The position numbers were made by a program, and so were the translations under genes. DNA of 64,000 nt from an uncultured bacterium (lineage in GTDB: Bacteria > Cyanobacteriota > Vampirovibrionia > Gastranaerophilales > Gastranaerophilaceae). The DNA is taken from NCBI GenBank assembly GCA_949286705.1, contig CASEDF010000001.1:62001-126000 (forward strand). Reading direction: 5' to 3'. Positions 51,057-60,529 of the stretch are shown in pieces (within the stretch, counting starts at the first letter, position 1; every line of letters starts with the position of its first letter). The notes below the pieces were generated by a model. That model was not told the origin of the DNA. It did not search any database and saw nothing but the letters and a program-made list of their open reading frames with translations.

Positions 51057-51149
51057 AGGGTGGCTGTCGCACCTGACAGCCTTTACAGACCCTACAAGAA
51101 AAGAACAATAATTTGTAAAAGTGCTATCAGTGCGTTGATAGCACTTTTT
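51057..51149 (+). ncRNA. candidate antitoxin RNA of a type I toxin-antitoxin pair
   Basis: This RNA of about 93 nt is predicted from the promoter at 51023-51050 and a Rho-independent terminator (51117-51149, stem GTGCTATCA/TGATAGCAC plus T5). It begins with a nested stem AGGGT-GGCTGTC...GACAGCC...ACCCT (51057-51093). It is complementary to the last 58 nt of the toxin frame (51092-51149) and to the 3' part of the toxin mRNA. No plus-strand frame with a Shine-Dalgarno is seen in it. Confidence 0.55.
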
Positions 51150-51166
51150 ACTATTTTCCTTTTCAT
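51092..51166 (-). CDS. 24-residue hydrophobic peptide, candidate type I toxin
   Basis: The peptide begins MKRKIVKSAI and ends QIIVLFL: a positively charged N-terminus then one membrane-spanning helix, as in TisB-, Ibs- or Fst-like toxins. The Shine-Dalgarno AGGAGGTGAG is almost ideal and 4-5 nt from the ATG. A consensus promoter lies 77 bp upstream, and a perfect anti-Shine-Dalgarno is in the leader. No homologous family is recognised from sequence. The convergent antisense RNA is the key supporting feature. Confidence 0.6.
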   Translation of the reverse strand: MKRKIVKSAINALIALLQIIVLFL

Positions 51167-51171
51167 TGTTC

Positions 51172-51223
51172 TCACCTCCTTTCCACCCTTTTTACAGTAA
51201 AGTTTGTTGTGAGGCGGAGGTGA
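51172..51223 (-). promoter_or_regulatory. Shine-Dalgarno / anti-Shine-Dalgarno pair in the toxin leader
   Basis: In the minus-strand transcript TCACCTCC (from 51216-51223) is an exact 8-nt complement of GGAGGTGA (from 51172-51179). The pair would hide the ribosome-binding site in the full-length mRNA, a hallmark of type I toxin transcripts. Confidence 0.6.
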
Positions 51224-51242
51224 TTTGGTCTACCCTGATTAA

Positions 51243-51271
51243 ATTATAATAATTTCATTTGTTTATGTCAA
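51243..51271 (-). promoter_or_regulatory. promoter of the toxin mRNA
   Basis: On the minus strand TTGACA (51266-51271), 17-bp spacer and TATAAT (51243-51248): a full consensus. Transcription should start near 51236, giving a leader of about 70 nt. Confidence 0.75.
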
Positions 51272-51356
51272 TAATTATAAGGAAATATTATTAATAAATT
51301 ATACCTATTCCATTTTAATTTTTACGTGTTAAACTAAAGTCAAAAAGGAGAGAATT

Positions 51357-51866
51357 ATGATATCTGAAAAAATGGAAAAGGCTTTTAACGAACAAATTAA
51401 CAAAGAATTATTTTCAGAATATCTGTATTTATCAATGCAGGCATATTTTGAAAGAATGAATCTGACAGGTTTTACCAACTGGATGACAGTACAGGTTCAA
51501 GAAGAACATGCACACGCAATGGGAATGTACACTTATTTGAACGAAAGAGGCGGAAAAGTTGAGCTTATGGCAATTGACAAACCGCAAACCGACTGGGCAT
51601 CACCTCTGGATGTGTTTAAACATGTTCTTGAACACGAACAATTTGTAACTTCTTGCATTAACAAATTGATGGACGTGGCAGAAGAAGAAAAAGACCGCGC
51701 AGCACTGTCATTTTTAGACTGGTATTTAAAAGAACAGGTTGAAGAAGAAAACAATGTCGGCGGAGTTCTTGCAAAATTAGAACTAATCGGTGACGATAAA
51801 CACGCATTATTATTGTTAGACAAAGATCTTGCAACCAGAACATTTGTTGCTCCGGTTATAGGTTAA
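51357..51866 (+). CDS. ftnA: ferritin
   Basis: This 169-residue non-haem ferritin stores iron. Ferroxidase ligands are visible in NKELFSEYLYLSMQAYFE and QVQEEHAHAMGMYTYLNERG, with EEEKDRAALSFLDWYLKEQV and EEENNVGG completing the bundle. AAAGGAGAG precedes the ATG. It stands alone with its own terminator. Confidence 0.96.
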   Translation: MISEKMEKAFNEQINKELFSEYLYLSMQAYFERMNLTGFTNWMTVQVQEEHAHAMGMYTYLNERGGKVELMAIDKPQTDWASPLDVFKHVLEHEQFVTSCINKLMDVAEEEKDRAALSFLDWYLKEQVEEENNVGGVLAKLELIGDDKHALLLLDKDLATRTFVAPVIG

Positions 51867-51893
51867 CAGGGGAATAAAATTCCCCTGTTTTTA
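51865..51893 (+). terminator. terminator of ferritin
   Basis: AACAGGGGAA-TAAAA-TTCCCCTGTT plus T run, overlapping the stop codon. Confidence 0.85.
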
Positions 51894-51908
51894 AAATAAG
51901 GTGATTCT

Positions 51909-52259
51909 ATGATAAAAACTTTTTCAAAAATTTTCACGGTATTTATACTTTTATGCGGAACAGCATTTGCTTATGATGAAGCAAAACAGGTAAGAGCAAG
52001 CCATATTTTGGTGAAAACCCGCGCAGAAGCTATCCAGATTAAAAAAGATATTGATAACGGCGGCGATTTTACATATTATGCAAAAACTTATTCTCTTTGC
52101 CCGTCAGGTCAAAACGGCGGAGATTTAGGATATTTTTCAAGAGGTCAGATGGTGCAGCCGTTTGAAGATGCTGCATTTGAACTTCCTGTCGGTGAAGTTT
52201 CTGATCCTGTAGGAACGGAATTCGGCTGGCATTTGATTAAGGTTACGGATAAAAAATAA
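51909..52259 (+). CDS. exported parvulin-type peptidyl-prolyl isomerase
   Basis: This 116-residue protein has a signal peptide (FSKIFTVFILLCGTAFA) and a single PpiC rotamase domain (VRASHILVKTRAEAIQIKKD, LCPSGQNGGDLGYFSRGQMV, VGEVSDPVGTEFGWHLIKV). It helps fold envelope proteins. The stop overlaps the ogt start by 1 bp (TAATG), so the two are coupled. Confidence 0.93.
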   Translation: MIKTFSKIFTVFILLCGTAFAYDEAKQVRASHILVKTRAEAIQIKKDIDNGGDFTYYAKTYSLCPSGQNGGDLGYFSRGQMVQPFEDAAFELPVGEVSDPVGTEFGWHLIKVTDKK

Positions 52260-52717
52260 TGTTCTACTATGGATACAACACAAAAATTGGCAAAATTTAC
52301 ATATCTGCCGACGAAAATTTTGTCCTTTCAATATCTCTTAACAAGCCCGACTTTTGTAAAAAAGAAACTCCCTTAATTAAAAAAACTTTTCAGGAACTTG
52401 ATGAATATTTTTCAGGCAAAAGAAAAACTTTTGACCTGCCTTTAAAGCTTAACGGTACTGAATTTCAAAAAAAAATCTGGCAGGAACTTATTAAAATTCC
52501 ATACGGTAAAACAATAAGCTACAAAGAACTCGCCAAAAGAGCAGGCAACGAAAAAGCCTGCCGCGCAGCAGGTATGGCAAATAACAAAAATAAAATTATG
52601 ATAGTAATTCCGTGTCATCGCGTTGTAGGCTCAAACGGCGATTTGACGGGCTATGCAGGCGGTTTAAATGTTAAAAAACAACTGCTTGATCTGGAAGCTG
52701 AAAATTCCCAAAATTGA
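52259..52717 (+). CDS. ogt: methylated-DNA-protein cysteine methyltransferase
   Basis: This 152-residue suicide enzyme takes the alkyl group from O6-alkylguanine onto Cys of IPCHRVVGSNGDLTGYAGGL. The helical part TISYKELAKRAGNEKACRAA is typical. It is coupled to the parvulin gene; a repair gene behind a folding gene suggests only shared transcription. Confidence 0.96.
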   Translation: MFYYGYNTKIGKIYISADENFVLSISLNKPDFCKKETPLIKKTFQELDEYFSGKRKTFDLPLKLNGTEFQKKIWQELIKIPYGKTISYKELAKRAGNEKACRAAGMANNKNKIMIVIPCHRVVGSNGDLTGYAGGLNVKKQLLDLEAENSQN

Positions 52718-52756
52718 CAATATATTTAAAATATGTTAGTATCTAAAATATACTAA
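52714..52756 (+). promoter_or_regulatory. promoter with overlapping HxlR operator
   Basis: TTGACA (52714-52719), 17-bp spacer and TAGTAT (52737-52742). A perfect inverted repeat TTAGTAT-n7-ATACTAA (52736-52756) covers the -10 box, the GTAT/ATAC style bound by HxlR-type regulators, so autorepression is likely. Confidence 0.65.
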
Positions 52757-52766
52757 TGAGGTAAAA

Positions 52767-53108
52767 ATGGAATTAAAAGAGCTGCCAAAGTGTCCGGTTG
52801 AAACAACTTTAAAACTTTTAAGCAACAGGTGGAAGGTTCTGATAATCCGCGATTTATTAAGCGGTACAAAACGTTTTGGAGAATTAAAAAACTCTCTCGG
52901 TACAATTACACAAAAAGTTTTGACAACTAATCTACGCGATATGGAAGAAACAGGACTTGTAATGAGAAAGGTATACAACCAGATTCCGCCAAAGGTTGAA
53001 TATACTCTTACGGATATAGGATACAGCCTTGGCGTAGTGCTGGATGGCATGGCAGAGTGGGGCAGCGGTTATAAAGAATATTTAAAACTTTTACAAAAAC
53101 AAAAATAA
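52767..53108 (+). CDS. HxlR-family transcriptional regulator
   Basis: This 113-residue winged-helix protein has the signature CPVETTLKLLSNRWKVLIIR, DLLSGTKRFGELKNSLGTIT and YTLTDIGYSLG. The conserved N-terminal Cys (CPVE) often senses electrophiles or oxidants in this family. Its own promoter contains the inverted repeat 52736-52756. Confidence 0.93.
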   Translation: MELKELPKCPVETTLKLLSNRWKVLIIRDLLSGTKRFGELKNSLGTITQKVLTTNLRDMEETGLVMRKVYNQIPPKVEYTLTDIGYSLGVVLDGMAEWGSGYKEYLKLLQKQK

Positions 53109-53110
53109 AT

Positions 53111-53734
53111 CTAATCTTTTAAATGTTTAAAATGTTTATAAACATATAAAATTCCAAGCACGCCAAAGATAACAACAATTAAAATATCAAACTTATGCCA
53201 GAGGTGTTTAAACATTTCCATATTCTGCCCGAATTTTACGCCGACATATACCAGAACATAACTCCAAACAAGCGAACCCAGAAAGGTTAATGTAAAAAAT
53301 ACTCTTTTACGTGCTTTCAAAATTCCTGCAGGCAAAGAAATAAATGTTCTTATCACAGGCAGCATCCTGCAAAGGAAAAATGCCCAGTCACCGTATTTTT
53401 CAACCCATTTGTCAGCGTCTTCAAGATCTTTATGCGAAATTAAAAAATATTTTCCGTATTTTTCAATAAATTGACGTCCTCCAAAATACCCGAGATAATA
53501 AGAAGGAATTGAACCTAAAACACAGCCGAAAGCGCCTGCCCAGGAGGCAACATGAAAGTTCATTTCACCTTTACTTACTATATATCCCGCAAAAGGCAAA
53601 ATAGCTTCACTTGGAAGCGGAATATTGCAAGATTCTATAGCCATAAGTAAGCTTATGCCGAAAGGACCCATATATGTAATAACATGTTCTATAAAATTAA
53701 CAAGATAAGACAAAATTAAATTTATAAATTCCAT
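53111..53734 (-). CDS. DedA-family membrane protein
   Basis: This protein has about 207 residues from the ATG at 53734; a longer in-frame start has no ribosome site. DedA motifs: MAIESCNIPLPSEAILPFAG, GSIPSYYLGYFGGRQFIEKY, FLCRMLPVIRTFISLPAGIL and GSLVWSYVLVYVG. These proteins move polyprenyl-phosphate or phospholipid across the membrane. Confidence 0.92.
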   Translation of the reverse strand: MEFINLILSYLVNFIEHVITYMGPFGISLLMAIESCNIPLPSEAILPFAGYIVSKGEMNFHVASWAGAFGCVLGSIPSYYLGYFGGRQFIEKYGKYFLISHKDLEDADKWVEKYGDWAFFLCRMLPVIRTFISLPAGILKARKRVFFTLTFLGSLVWSYVLVYVGVKFGQNMEMFKHLWHKFDILIVVIFGVLGILYVYKHFKHLKD

Positions 53735-53814
53735 AAAATTCCCGCTTATTTTTGGATAACCAAAACAAAGATACCCTCTCGCTGTACGCTTCAAACATTT
53801 TTCTTACTTAAAAT

Positions 53815-53850
53815 AAAAAGAGGATCAAAGAAATTCTTATCCTCTTTTTA
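53815..53850 (-). terminator. terminator of tRNA-Met
   Basis: AAAAAGAGGAT and ATCCTCTTTTT arms, 13-nt loop, directly downstream of the minus-strand tRNA. Confidence 0.8.
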
Positions 53851-53851
53851 T

Positions 53852-53925
53852 TAGCAAGGGAGAGATTCGAACTCTCGACCTCACGGGTATGAGCCGTGCG
53901 CTCTCACCAACTGAGCTACCTTGCC
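53852..53925 (-). tRNA. tRNA-Met(CAU)
   Basis: The minus strand reads GGCAAGGTAGCTCAGTTGGT, then an anticodon loop CTCATAC with CAT, and a T arm GAGAG-TTCGAAT-CTCTC. Elongator-type methionine is most likely; tRNA-Ile with modified CAU is possible. CCA is not encoded, and position 1:72 appears to be a G-U pair. Confidence 0.93.
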
Positions 53926-54044
53926 ATAATCTTAGATATTCTTTTATCATTTTAATAACCGCTCAGATCCTGAAACAAGTTCAGGACTCCGTTGGTTCTA
54001 ATTCACTTCGTTCATAAGAACCAAAGTCGGCTACCTTGCCATAA
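53915..54044. repeat. partial tRNA-Met duplication with a palindromic insert
   Basis: GCTACCTTGCCATAA, the first bases of the tRNA, occurs at 53915-53929 and again at 54030-54044. Between them lie two hairpins, TCCTGAA...TTCAGGA and GGTTCT...AGAACC. It looks like a small repeat inserted with duplication of the tRNA 5' end. Confidence 0.6.
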
Positions 54045-54151
54045 ATATTGTCATATTTATCGACAAGCTTTATTCTTGCACAAAAGATTTGAATTTTCAA
54101 GTATTTAGTTATATAATTTTTTTTGCTTATAGCGAACAATAATTTTTTATT

Positions 54152-55522
54152 ATGATTAAAGACTTAACAAAAGGTGCTCCATTAAAGCTTATACTGCTGT
54201 TTTCCGTACCTCTTTTAATCGGAAATATTTTTCAGCAGTTATATAACCTTGCAGATATTGTAATCGTCGGCAGAACCCTCGGTGTTAATGCTCTTGCATC
54301 TGTCGGAGCGGTTGCTCCGTTGTTTTTTCTAATTATGTTTGCGGTTAATGGTATGACGAACGGTTTTGCCATTATAACAGGTCAAAAATTCGGTGCGAAT
54401 GATGACAACGGTGTAAGACGCTCGGTTGTTATATCTACTATTTTAAGCACCATTTTTACCGTGTTTTTTACAATTATTTTTATGATATTAATGAAACCGG
54501 TTTTACTTTTTATGAATGTTCCTCCGGAAATCTTTCATAATGCATACTGGTATATCCAAATTTGTGTTTTCGGACTTCTAACCGCCAATTATTACAATCT
54601 TCTTGCAAGCGTTGTCCGCGCGCTCGGCGACAGCAAAACTCCTCTGTATTTTCTGATATTTGCATCAATACTTAATGTAATTCTTGCCTTAATTTTCATT
54701 CTTAATTTTCACTGGGGCGTCCCCGGGTCTGCAATCGCACTTGTGCTTTCTCAAGCTTTTTCCGTAATTCTATGTCTTATATATATTAAAAAACGTTTTC
54801 CCATACTGCATTTAAAAAAATCCGACTGGCTGTTTAAAAAAGAAAACCGCAAAGAAGACTTTGATTTCATAAAGGAACATTTAAATGTCGGTTTTCCAAT
54901 GGCAATGCAATTTTCTGTCCTTGGGATAGGAATTTTAATTATACAAAGCGTATGTAACACATTTGGTCCGAATTTAATTGCAGCGATGACAGCCGCCCTA
55001 AGAATAGAACAAATTGCGACCATGCCAATGATTTCTTTCGGAGTTGCTGTATCTGTTTTTGTTGCGCAAAATTTTGGAGCCAAAAATCTCCCGAGAATCC
55101 GCTACGGTGTTTTAAGAACTTCTATGATAAACCTTCTGTTAAGTATATTTATGGCAATTATCATGAGGGTATGGGGAACAAATATTATCGGAATATTTAT
55201 AGGCACGGAAAAAACAGAGGTAATCAATCTAGCGCACGAATATCTCTGGATAAGCACATTATTCTATTTCTTCTTAGGACAAATTTTTATATTCAGAAAC
55301 GCGCTTCAAGGTATGGGCAGAACCCTTATTCCGCTCACTTCATCTTTTGCTGAACTTATGATAAGAGCCTTTGCCGCAGTATATCTGGCTGTGAAATTCG
55401 GTTACTACGGCATGTTCTATGCAGGCCCTATTGCATGGATTACTGCATCCATTATTGTTTCACTGGGTTACTTTATTAATATTAAAAAATTAATTTTCAA
55501 AGACAAACTAAATCGTATCTGA
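54152..55522 (+). CDS. MATE-family efflux transporter
   Basis: This 456-residue protein has 12 membrane segments. NorM/DinF-type motifs: LLIGNIFQQLYNLADIVIVG, GMTNGFAIITGQKFGAND and NVGFPMAMQFSVLGIGILII. It exports drugs or metabolites using a Na+ or H+ gradient. The 3' end overlaps the convergent DJ-1-like gene by 15 bp. Confidence 0.94.
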   Translation: MIKDLTKGAPLKLILLFSVPLLIGNIFQQLYNLADIVIVGRTLGVNALASVGAVAPLFFLIMFAVNGMTNGFAIITGQKFGANDDNGVRRSVVISTILSTIFTVFFTIIFMILMKPVLLFMNVPPEIFHNAYWYIQICVFGLLTANYYNLLASVVRALGDSKTPLYFLIFASILNVILALIFILNFHWGVPGSAIALVLSQAFSVILCLIYIKKRFPILHLKKSDWLFKKENRKEDFDFIKEHLNVGFPMAMQFSVLGIGILIIQSVCNTFGPNLIAAMTAALRIEQIATMPMISFGVAVSVFVAQNFGAKNLPRIRYGVLRTSMINLLLSIFMAIIMRVWGTNIIGIFIGTEKTEVINLAHEYLWISTLFYFFLGQIFIFRNALQGMGRTLIPLTSSFAELMIRAFAAVYLAVKFGYYGMFYAGPIAWITASIIVSLGYFINIKKLIFKDKLNRI

Positions 55523-56179
55523 CAAATATTTGACAATTGTGTCCGCAAAAGTTTGAGATGACTGATAATTTTGCCCTGTGATAATATTTCCGTCGACAAC
55601 TACATTAATTTCACCGACAGGAAGTTCTTCAAATATTGCATGCCTGTCTTTTAAGGCATCTTCAAGGCTAAACGGCAAAAGTTCCGTTTTCTTATAGAAT
55701 TCTTCTTCTTTATTGGTAAAACATGTAACGCGTTTACCCGATACAATATAATCGCCGTCATCTTTTTTGGCAGTTAATAAACCTGCAGGACCGTGACATA
55801 CGGCTGCTATAAGCTTTCCTTTTTTATAAAAATCCGACACAATCTCACCGACAAGTTCACTTTCCGCAATATCAAACATAGGTCCATGACCGCCCGGAAA
55901 TACAATTGCATCATACATATTCATGTCAAAATTTTCCAATTTTTCAGTATTATCCAGAACTTTTTTCGCTTCATGCCATTTTATATCGTTTATAAAATTT
56001 TCACTTTGCGGATCAAGCAAAACCTCTCCGCCTTTTAAACTTGCAACGCTTACATGATACCCGTTTTCCAAAAACGTCACATAAGGCACGGCAAATTCTT
56101 CAAACCAAAGCCCGGTGCGCGTCCTGCCGTCACCAAAATAATCAACATTTGTAACCGCTATTAAAATATTTTTTGTCAT
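55508..56179 (-). CDS. DJ-1/PfpI-family protein, Hsp31-like
   Basis: This 223-residue protein has a nucleophile elbow AAVCHGPAGLL with Cys and an early Glu/Tyr region WFEEFAVPY. Related proteins act as glyoxalase III, deglycase or chaperone. GGAGG precedes the ATG. Substrate not visible. Confidence 0.9.
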   Translation of the reverse strand: MTKNILIAVTNVDYFGDGRTRTGLWFEEFAVPYVTFLENGYHVSVASLKGGEVLLDPQSENFINDIKWHEAKKVLDNTEKLENFDMNMYDAIVFPGGHGPMFDIAESELVGEIVSDFYKKGKLIAAVCHGPAGLLTAKKDDGDYIVSGKRVTCFTNKEEEFYKKTELLPFSLEDALKDRHAIFEELPVGEINVVVDGNIITGQNYQSSQTFADTIVKYLSDTI

Positions 56180-56271
56180 AGTAATTTCCTCCTTAAAAAA
56201 GGATAAAGTAAATCCTAAATGTATACATCAGAAAAAATGATTATGAAAGATTATACTATCCGCTAATTTAA

Positions 56272-57814
<1,543 letters not shown>

Positions 57815-57903
57815 TGAAATACTCCTATATTGTTATTATAGTACAACTTTGGTTATATTATAAAATGATTATTTTATCCCGTCAAATATTATAAAATCAT
57901 TAT

Positions 57904-58125
57904 ATGAATTTTGAAGAATATAAGAAAAAAGTCGGTTTACGATTAAAATATTTCAGAACTCTAAGGGGATTATCCCAGGCACAATTAGCTGAAAAAATTA
58001 AAATGGAAGAAAAATATATCAGCAAAATTGAAAACGGACATCAAAATATAAGCCTTGAAACAATTTATAGATTTTCGACAATATTGAATACAGATTCTGC
58101 AAAATTTTTTACATTTGAGGATTAA
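57904..58125 (+). CDS. XRE-family small regulator
   Basis: This 73-residue protein is a single HTH_3 domain: VGLRLKYFRTLRGLSQAQLA, EEKYISKIENGHQNISLETI, ending SAKFFTFED. It stands 90 bp upstream of a small gene whose ribosome site can be sequestered, and may regulate it; inferred. Confidence 0.88.
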   Translation: MNFEEYKKKVGLRLKYFRTLRGLSQAQLAEKIKMEEKYISKIENGHQNISLETIYRFSTILNTDSAKFFTFED

Positions 58126-58155
58126 TGTAAAAATATGTAACAAAGCACTTAAAAA

Positions 58156-58208
58156 CCTTAAAGATTTTTTAGCTGAAATCCGATAGATTTTTTGTAAGAT
58201 CTTTAAGG
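58156..58208 (+). promoter_or_regulatory. Shine-Dalgarno-sequestering hairpin
   Basis: CCTTAAAGAT (58156-58165) and ATCTTTAAGG (58199-58208) are perfect 10-bp inverted arms. The right arm includes the first part of the AAGGAG ribosome site of the gene at 58220. AGATTTTTT is repeated in the loop. Confidence 0.5.
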
Positions 58209-58219
58209 AGAAGTGTATT

Positions 58220-58426
58220 ATGGACGAGAAGAAAATCATGAGCGAAGAAGATTTAATGGTTGATTTTGCAGAAATGACAAGTTTCGACTTTAATTCTTTG
58301 GATTATCAGCAAATGCAGGATTTGCATAAGATTACTGACAGCGAATATGCTGAAAAACCTTATGCTTTTAAATTCGGCAAATTTGATTTGACAGATTTAT
58401 TCAGGTCATTTGTTAAAGAAGTGTAA
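58220..58426 (+). CDS. hypothetical acidic small protein
   Basis: This 68-residue protein (SEEDLMVDFAEMTSFDFNSL, KPYAFKFGKFDLTDLFRSFV) has AAGGAG 9 nt before the ATG, preceded by a hairpin that could hide it. Followed 21 bp later by another small gene, likely the same transcript. No family recognised. Confidence 0.65.
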   Translation: MDEKKIMSEEDLMVDFAEMTSFDFNSLDYQQMQDLHKITDSEYAEKPYAFKFGKFDLTDLFRSFVKEV

Positions 58427-58453
58427 AGCTCGTTGAATTAGGGAGTTATGTGT

Positions 58454-58672
58454 ATGGAAAATTTTGACGATTTGTTTCAGGAAAACTGCTTTTTACCATG
58501 TATTGGCGAAGCTGAACCCAAACAACAACCATTTATCAGACAGCATAAAAGTTTAGACACATTACTTGCAGAACTGGAAGTGATAAAGAACAATATAGAG
58601 GAGATAAAAGCCAGAGAATGGCATCTGGCAAAACTGATGCAATTCCACAAAGAGGGGCTTGCCCCTCAGTAG
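58454..58672 (+). CDS. hypothetical small protein with coiled-coil C-terminus
   Basis: This protein has about 72 residues, starting at the second ATG (58454), better placed behind GGGAG than the ATG 6 bp earlier. The C-terminal half LDTLLAELEVIKNNIEEIKA is a likely coiled coil. A terminator follows. Confidence 0.6.
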   Translation: MENFDDLFQENCFLPCIGEAEPKQQPFIRQHKSLDTLLAELEVIKNNIEEIKAREWHLAKLMQFHKEGLAPQ

Positions 58673-58685
58673 GCTGCCGGACTTG

Positions 58686-58714
58686 AAAAGCACCCCTTTC
58701 GGGGTGCTTTTTTA
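58686..58714 (+). terminator. terminator of the small-gene operon
   Basis: AAAGCACCCC-TTTC-GGGGTGCTTTTTT. Confidence 0.9.
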
Positions 58715-58781
58715 AATAAAAAGCACTTCTTTTTGGAGAAGTGCAACAATTACTTTGTCAGAAAAATGGAAAAAAGGAGTA

Positions 58782-59006
58782 TTAAGCCAGCCGGGGTTTA
58801 CCTGTAAGATTTATTAATGCGTCTATAACTTTTGGCATTTGACAGACGAATGAGTAATTACCGTGTGCTAAAGAACATTTTTTACAGTCACAATGAATTC
58901 TGTAGCATTCAAGTGCTTGCTCCGTCCAATTTTGTGTTATGGATTCGGAAATTTCTCCCTTAGTCTGAGGATAAAAATCTTCTTCAACATCCTGATACTC
59001 TCTCAT
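58782..59006 (-). CDS. small four-cysteine protein, putative metal binder
   Basis: This protein has about 74 residues when started at 59006 (MREYQDVEEDF). The C-terminal half has CYRIHCDCKKCSLAHGNYSF then C, i.e. Cys spaced C-x4-C-x-C-x2-C, suited to bind zinc or an iron-sulfur cluster. No family recognised. Confidence 0.6.
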   Translation of the reverse strand: MREYQDVEEDFYPQTKGEISESITQNWTEQALECYRIHCDCKKCSLAHGNYSFVCQMPKVIDALINLTGKPRLA

Positions 59007-59018
59007 TACAAACCCCAC

Positions 59019-59345
59019 AGATTACCTACCCATGTTTATTTTATCAGATCAAATTCTTCTTTTAATCCTCTATTTAATGGATTTATGTAAAATATTTACA
59101 TAAAAAGTGGCAAAGCGTGAGCGAGCAGAGGCTGGAGAGCTTTGCGAAGGCAAAGCCCTCAACGCCGTTTAATGCGAGCGACAAGAGAGACACAACAACA
59201 AACTTGACCTTGGATAATCCTTATACGTCATCCCGCACTGCCTGAGGCAGGACAAGACATCTGATTTTGGTCGTATGCAATTCGTCATCCCGCATTTATT
59301 GCGGGATCTAATATAATGTCGGATTAGTAAATCCGACCTACATTT
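59019..59345. other. gene-free stretch with small palindromic repeats
   Basis: Contains CATCCCGCA-TTTATTGCGGGATC (about 59285-59310) and TGTCGGATTAGTAAATCCGA (about 59318-59337). The latter is of the same GTCGG/CCGAC family seen near 39235 and 40920. No gene is supported. Confidence 0.55.
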
Positions 59346-59705
59346 TTACATAAAAACTATTATAGGTATCTTATTTTGTTCACTTTTTCTTTTTATTGCG
59401 ATGTAAAAAGAAAAAGTGAACCGAAAAAGAAAAACACGCTGTTTATTTGCAATCCTACGGATTGCCCAAGCCCTAACGGGCGCACTCCGTGCCGTTGCAA
59501 GCTGACGCTTGCAATTGTTCACCGCGCCTATAATTACGGCGCGGAGCCGGCACAGCCGGCTTTAACGGGGATGCGGGGGTGTCCCCTGCTCACTCGTTCA
59601 TTTCAATCGCGTGTTTCTCTTTCTTTTGCCAGCGTTTTCTTTCTCTTTTCCTCGCAAAAAAGAGAAAGAAAATGCTGATACATAACTATAATAGTTTTTA
59701 TGTAA
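59346..59705. repeat. non-autonomous element with terminal inverted repeats, copy B
   Basis: Ends TTACATAAAAACTATTATAG (59346-59365) and its perfect inverse (59686-59705). It shares the TGTTTCTCTTTCTTTTGCCA block with copy A (22498-22938) in the same orientation. The block around CCCTAACGGGCGCAC is inverted relative to copy A. A 100-codon frame across it is not considered a gene. Confidence 0.78.
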
Positions 59706-59710
59706 AATAC

Positions 59711-60277
59711 TTATCCAAGTAACTTTTCTAAAATCTTTTCATTATATCTGTTATCTATAGCACTAAACGGGTAAACTTCAACGCCGAATTCTTTTTCAAC
59801 CTTCTTCAACACACTTTGAATTTTCGGCTTCGGAACATAATCTATTTTTGTAACTATTGTAAATACTGGCAAATTATAAGCTTCCACCCATTCCCGCATC
59901 TGAAAATCATTCTTCTGGATTTCATGCCTGCCATCCACAAGCTGGATTAAAGATTTTATCTGTTTACGATTTAACAAATATTCTTCCAGATACTTCTGCC
60001 AGCGGTTCTGGGCTTCTTTTGAAACTTTTGCATAACCGTATCCCGGCAAATCCGCTATTATAAATTTGTCCGAAAAATTAAAAAAATTTATCAGCCGTGT
60101 CTTTCCGGGGGTGTTTGATGTTTTGGCAAGCTTTTTGTTATTCGCAAGTGCATTAATAAAAGAGGATTTGCCCACATTTGAACGCCCCAAAAGCGGATAC
60201 TCGCTAAGTTGAAAATCAGGACACTGACTTAATTTTTCAGCGCTCACTATAAATTTTGCCTCTAAAAACGGTCTCAT
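59711..60277 (-). CDS. engB: ribosome biogenesis GTPase EngB/YsxC
   Basis: This 188-residue small GTPase is needed for 50S assembly. G1 loop GRSNVGKSSFINA, G3 ADLPGYGYAKV, G4 TKID and G5 SAID are all present. It overlaps the upstream 83-residue gene by 4 bp. Confidence 0.96.
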   Translation of the reverse strand: MRPFLEAKFIVSAEKLSQCPDFQLSEYPLLGRSNVGKSSFINALANNKKLAKTSNTPGKTRLINFFNFSDKFIIADLPGYGYAKVSKEAQNRWQKYLEEYLLNRKQIKSLIQLVDGRHEIQKNDFQMREWVEAYNLPVFTIVTKIDYVPKPKIQSVLKKVEKEFGVEVYPFSAIDNRYNEKILEKLLG

Positions 60278-60525
60278 TTAAGTGCCTTTTCCTTCTGCTC
60301 TTTTAACCTGCGTTTATACAAAACCGTTTGAAATAAATTGTACATATTGTCACTGTCAACAACCGTAATTTGTGTTTTTTTATTCACAATATCAACATTT
60401 ACGGAAGGTTTATTGCTGAAAATATTTGTTTTTATATTTACAATCTGAAAAAGCCCCTCAGTTAAGACACTTAGAGGCTCTCTCAAAAATATTTCAAATG
60501 TTTTTCGTATATCAAATTTTTGCAT
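60274..60525 (-). CDS. hypothetical protein upstream of engB
   Basis: This 83-residue protein of alpha/beta type (FEIFLREPLSVLTEGLFQIV, VNVDIVNKKTQITVVDSDN) has a basic tail. Coupled to engB through an ATGA overlap and 4 bp after the TPR gene, so these three form an operon. No family recognised. Confidence 0.7.
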   Translation of the reverse strand: MQKFDIRKTFEIFLREPLSVLTEGLFQIVNIKTNIFSNKPSVNVDIVNKKTQITVVDSDNMYNLFQTVLYKRRLKEQKEKALK

Positions 60526-60529
60526 TCAA

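Noticed and set aside
59376-59678. 100-codon frame across copy B
   Set aside because: Translation of repeat DNA; no matching frame in copy A, whose inner block is inverted.
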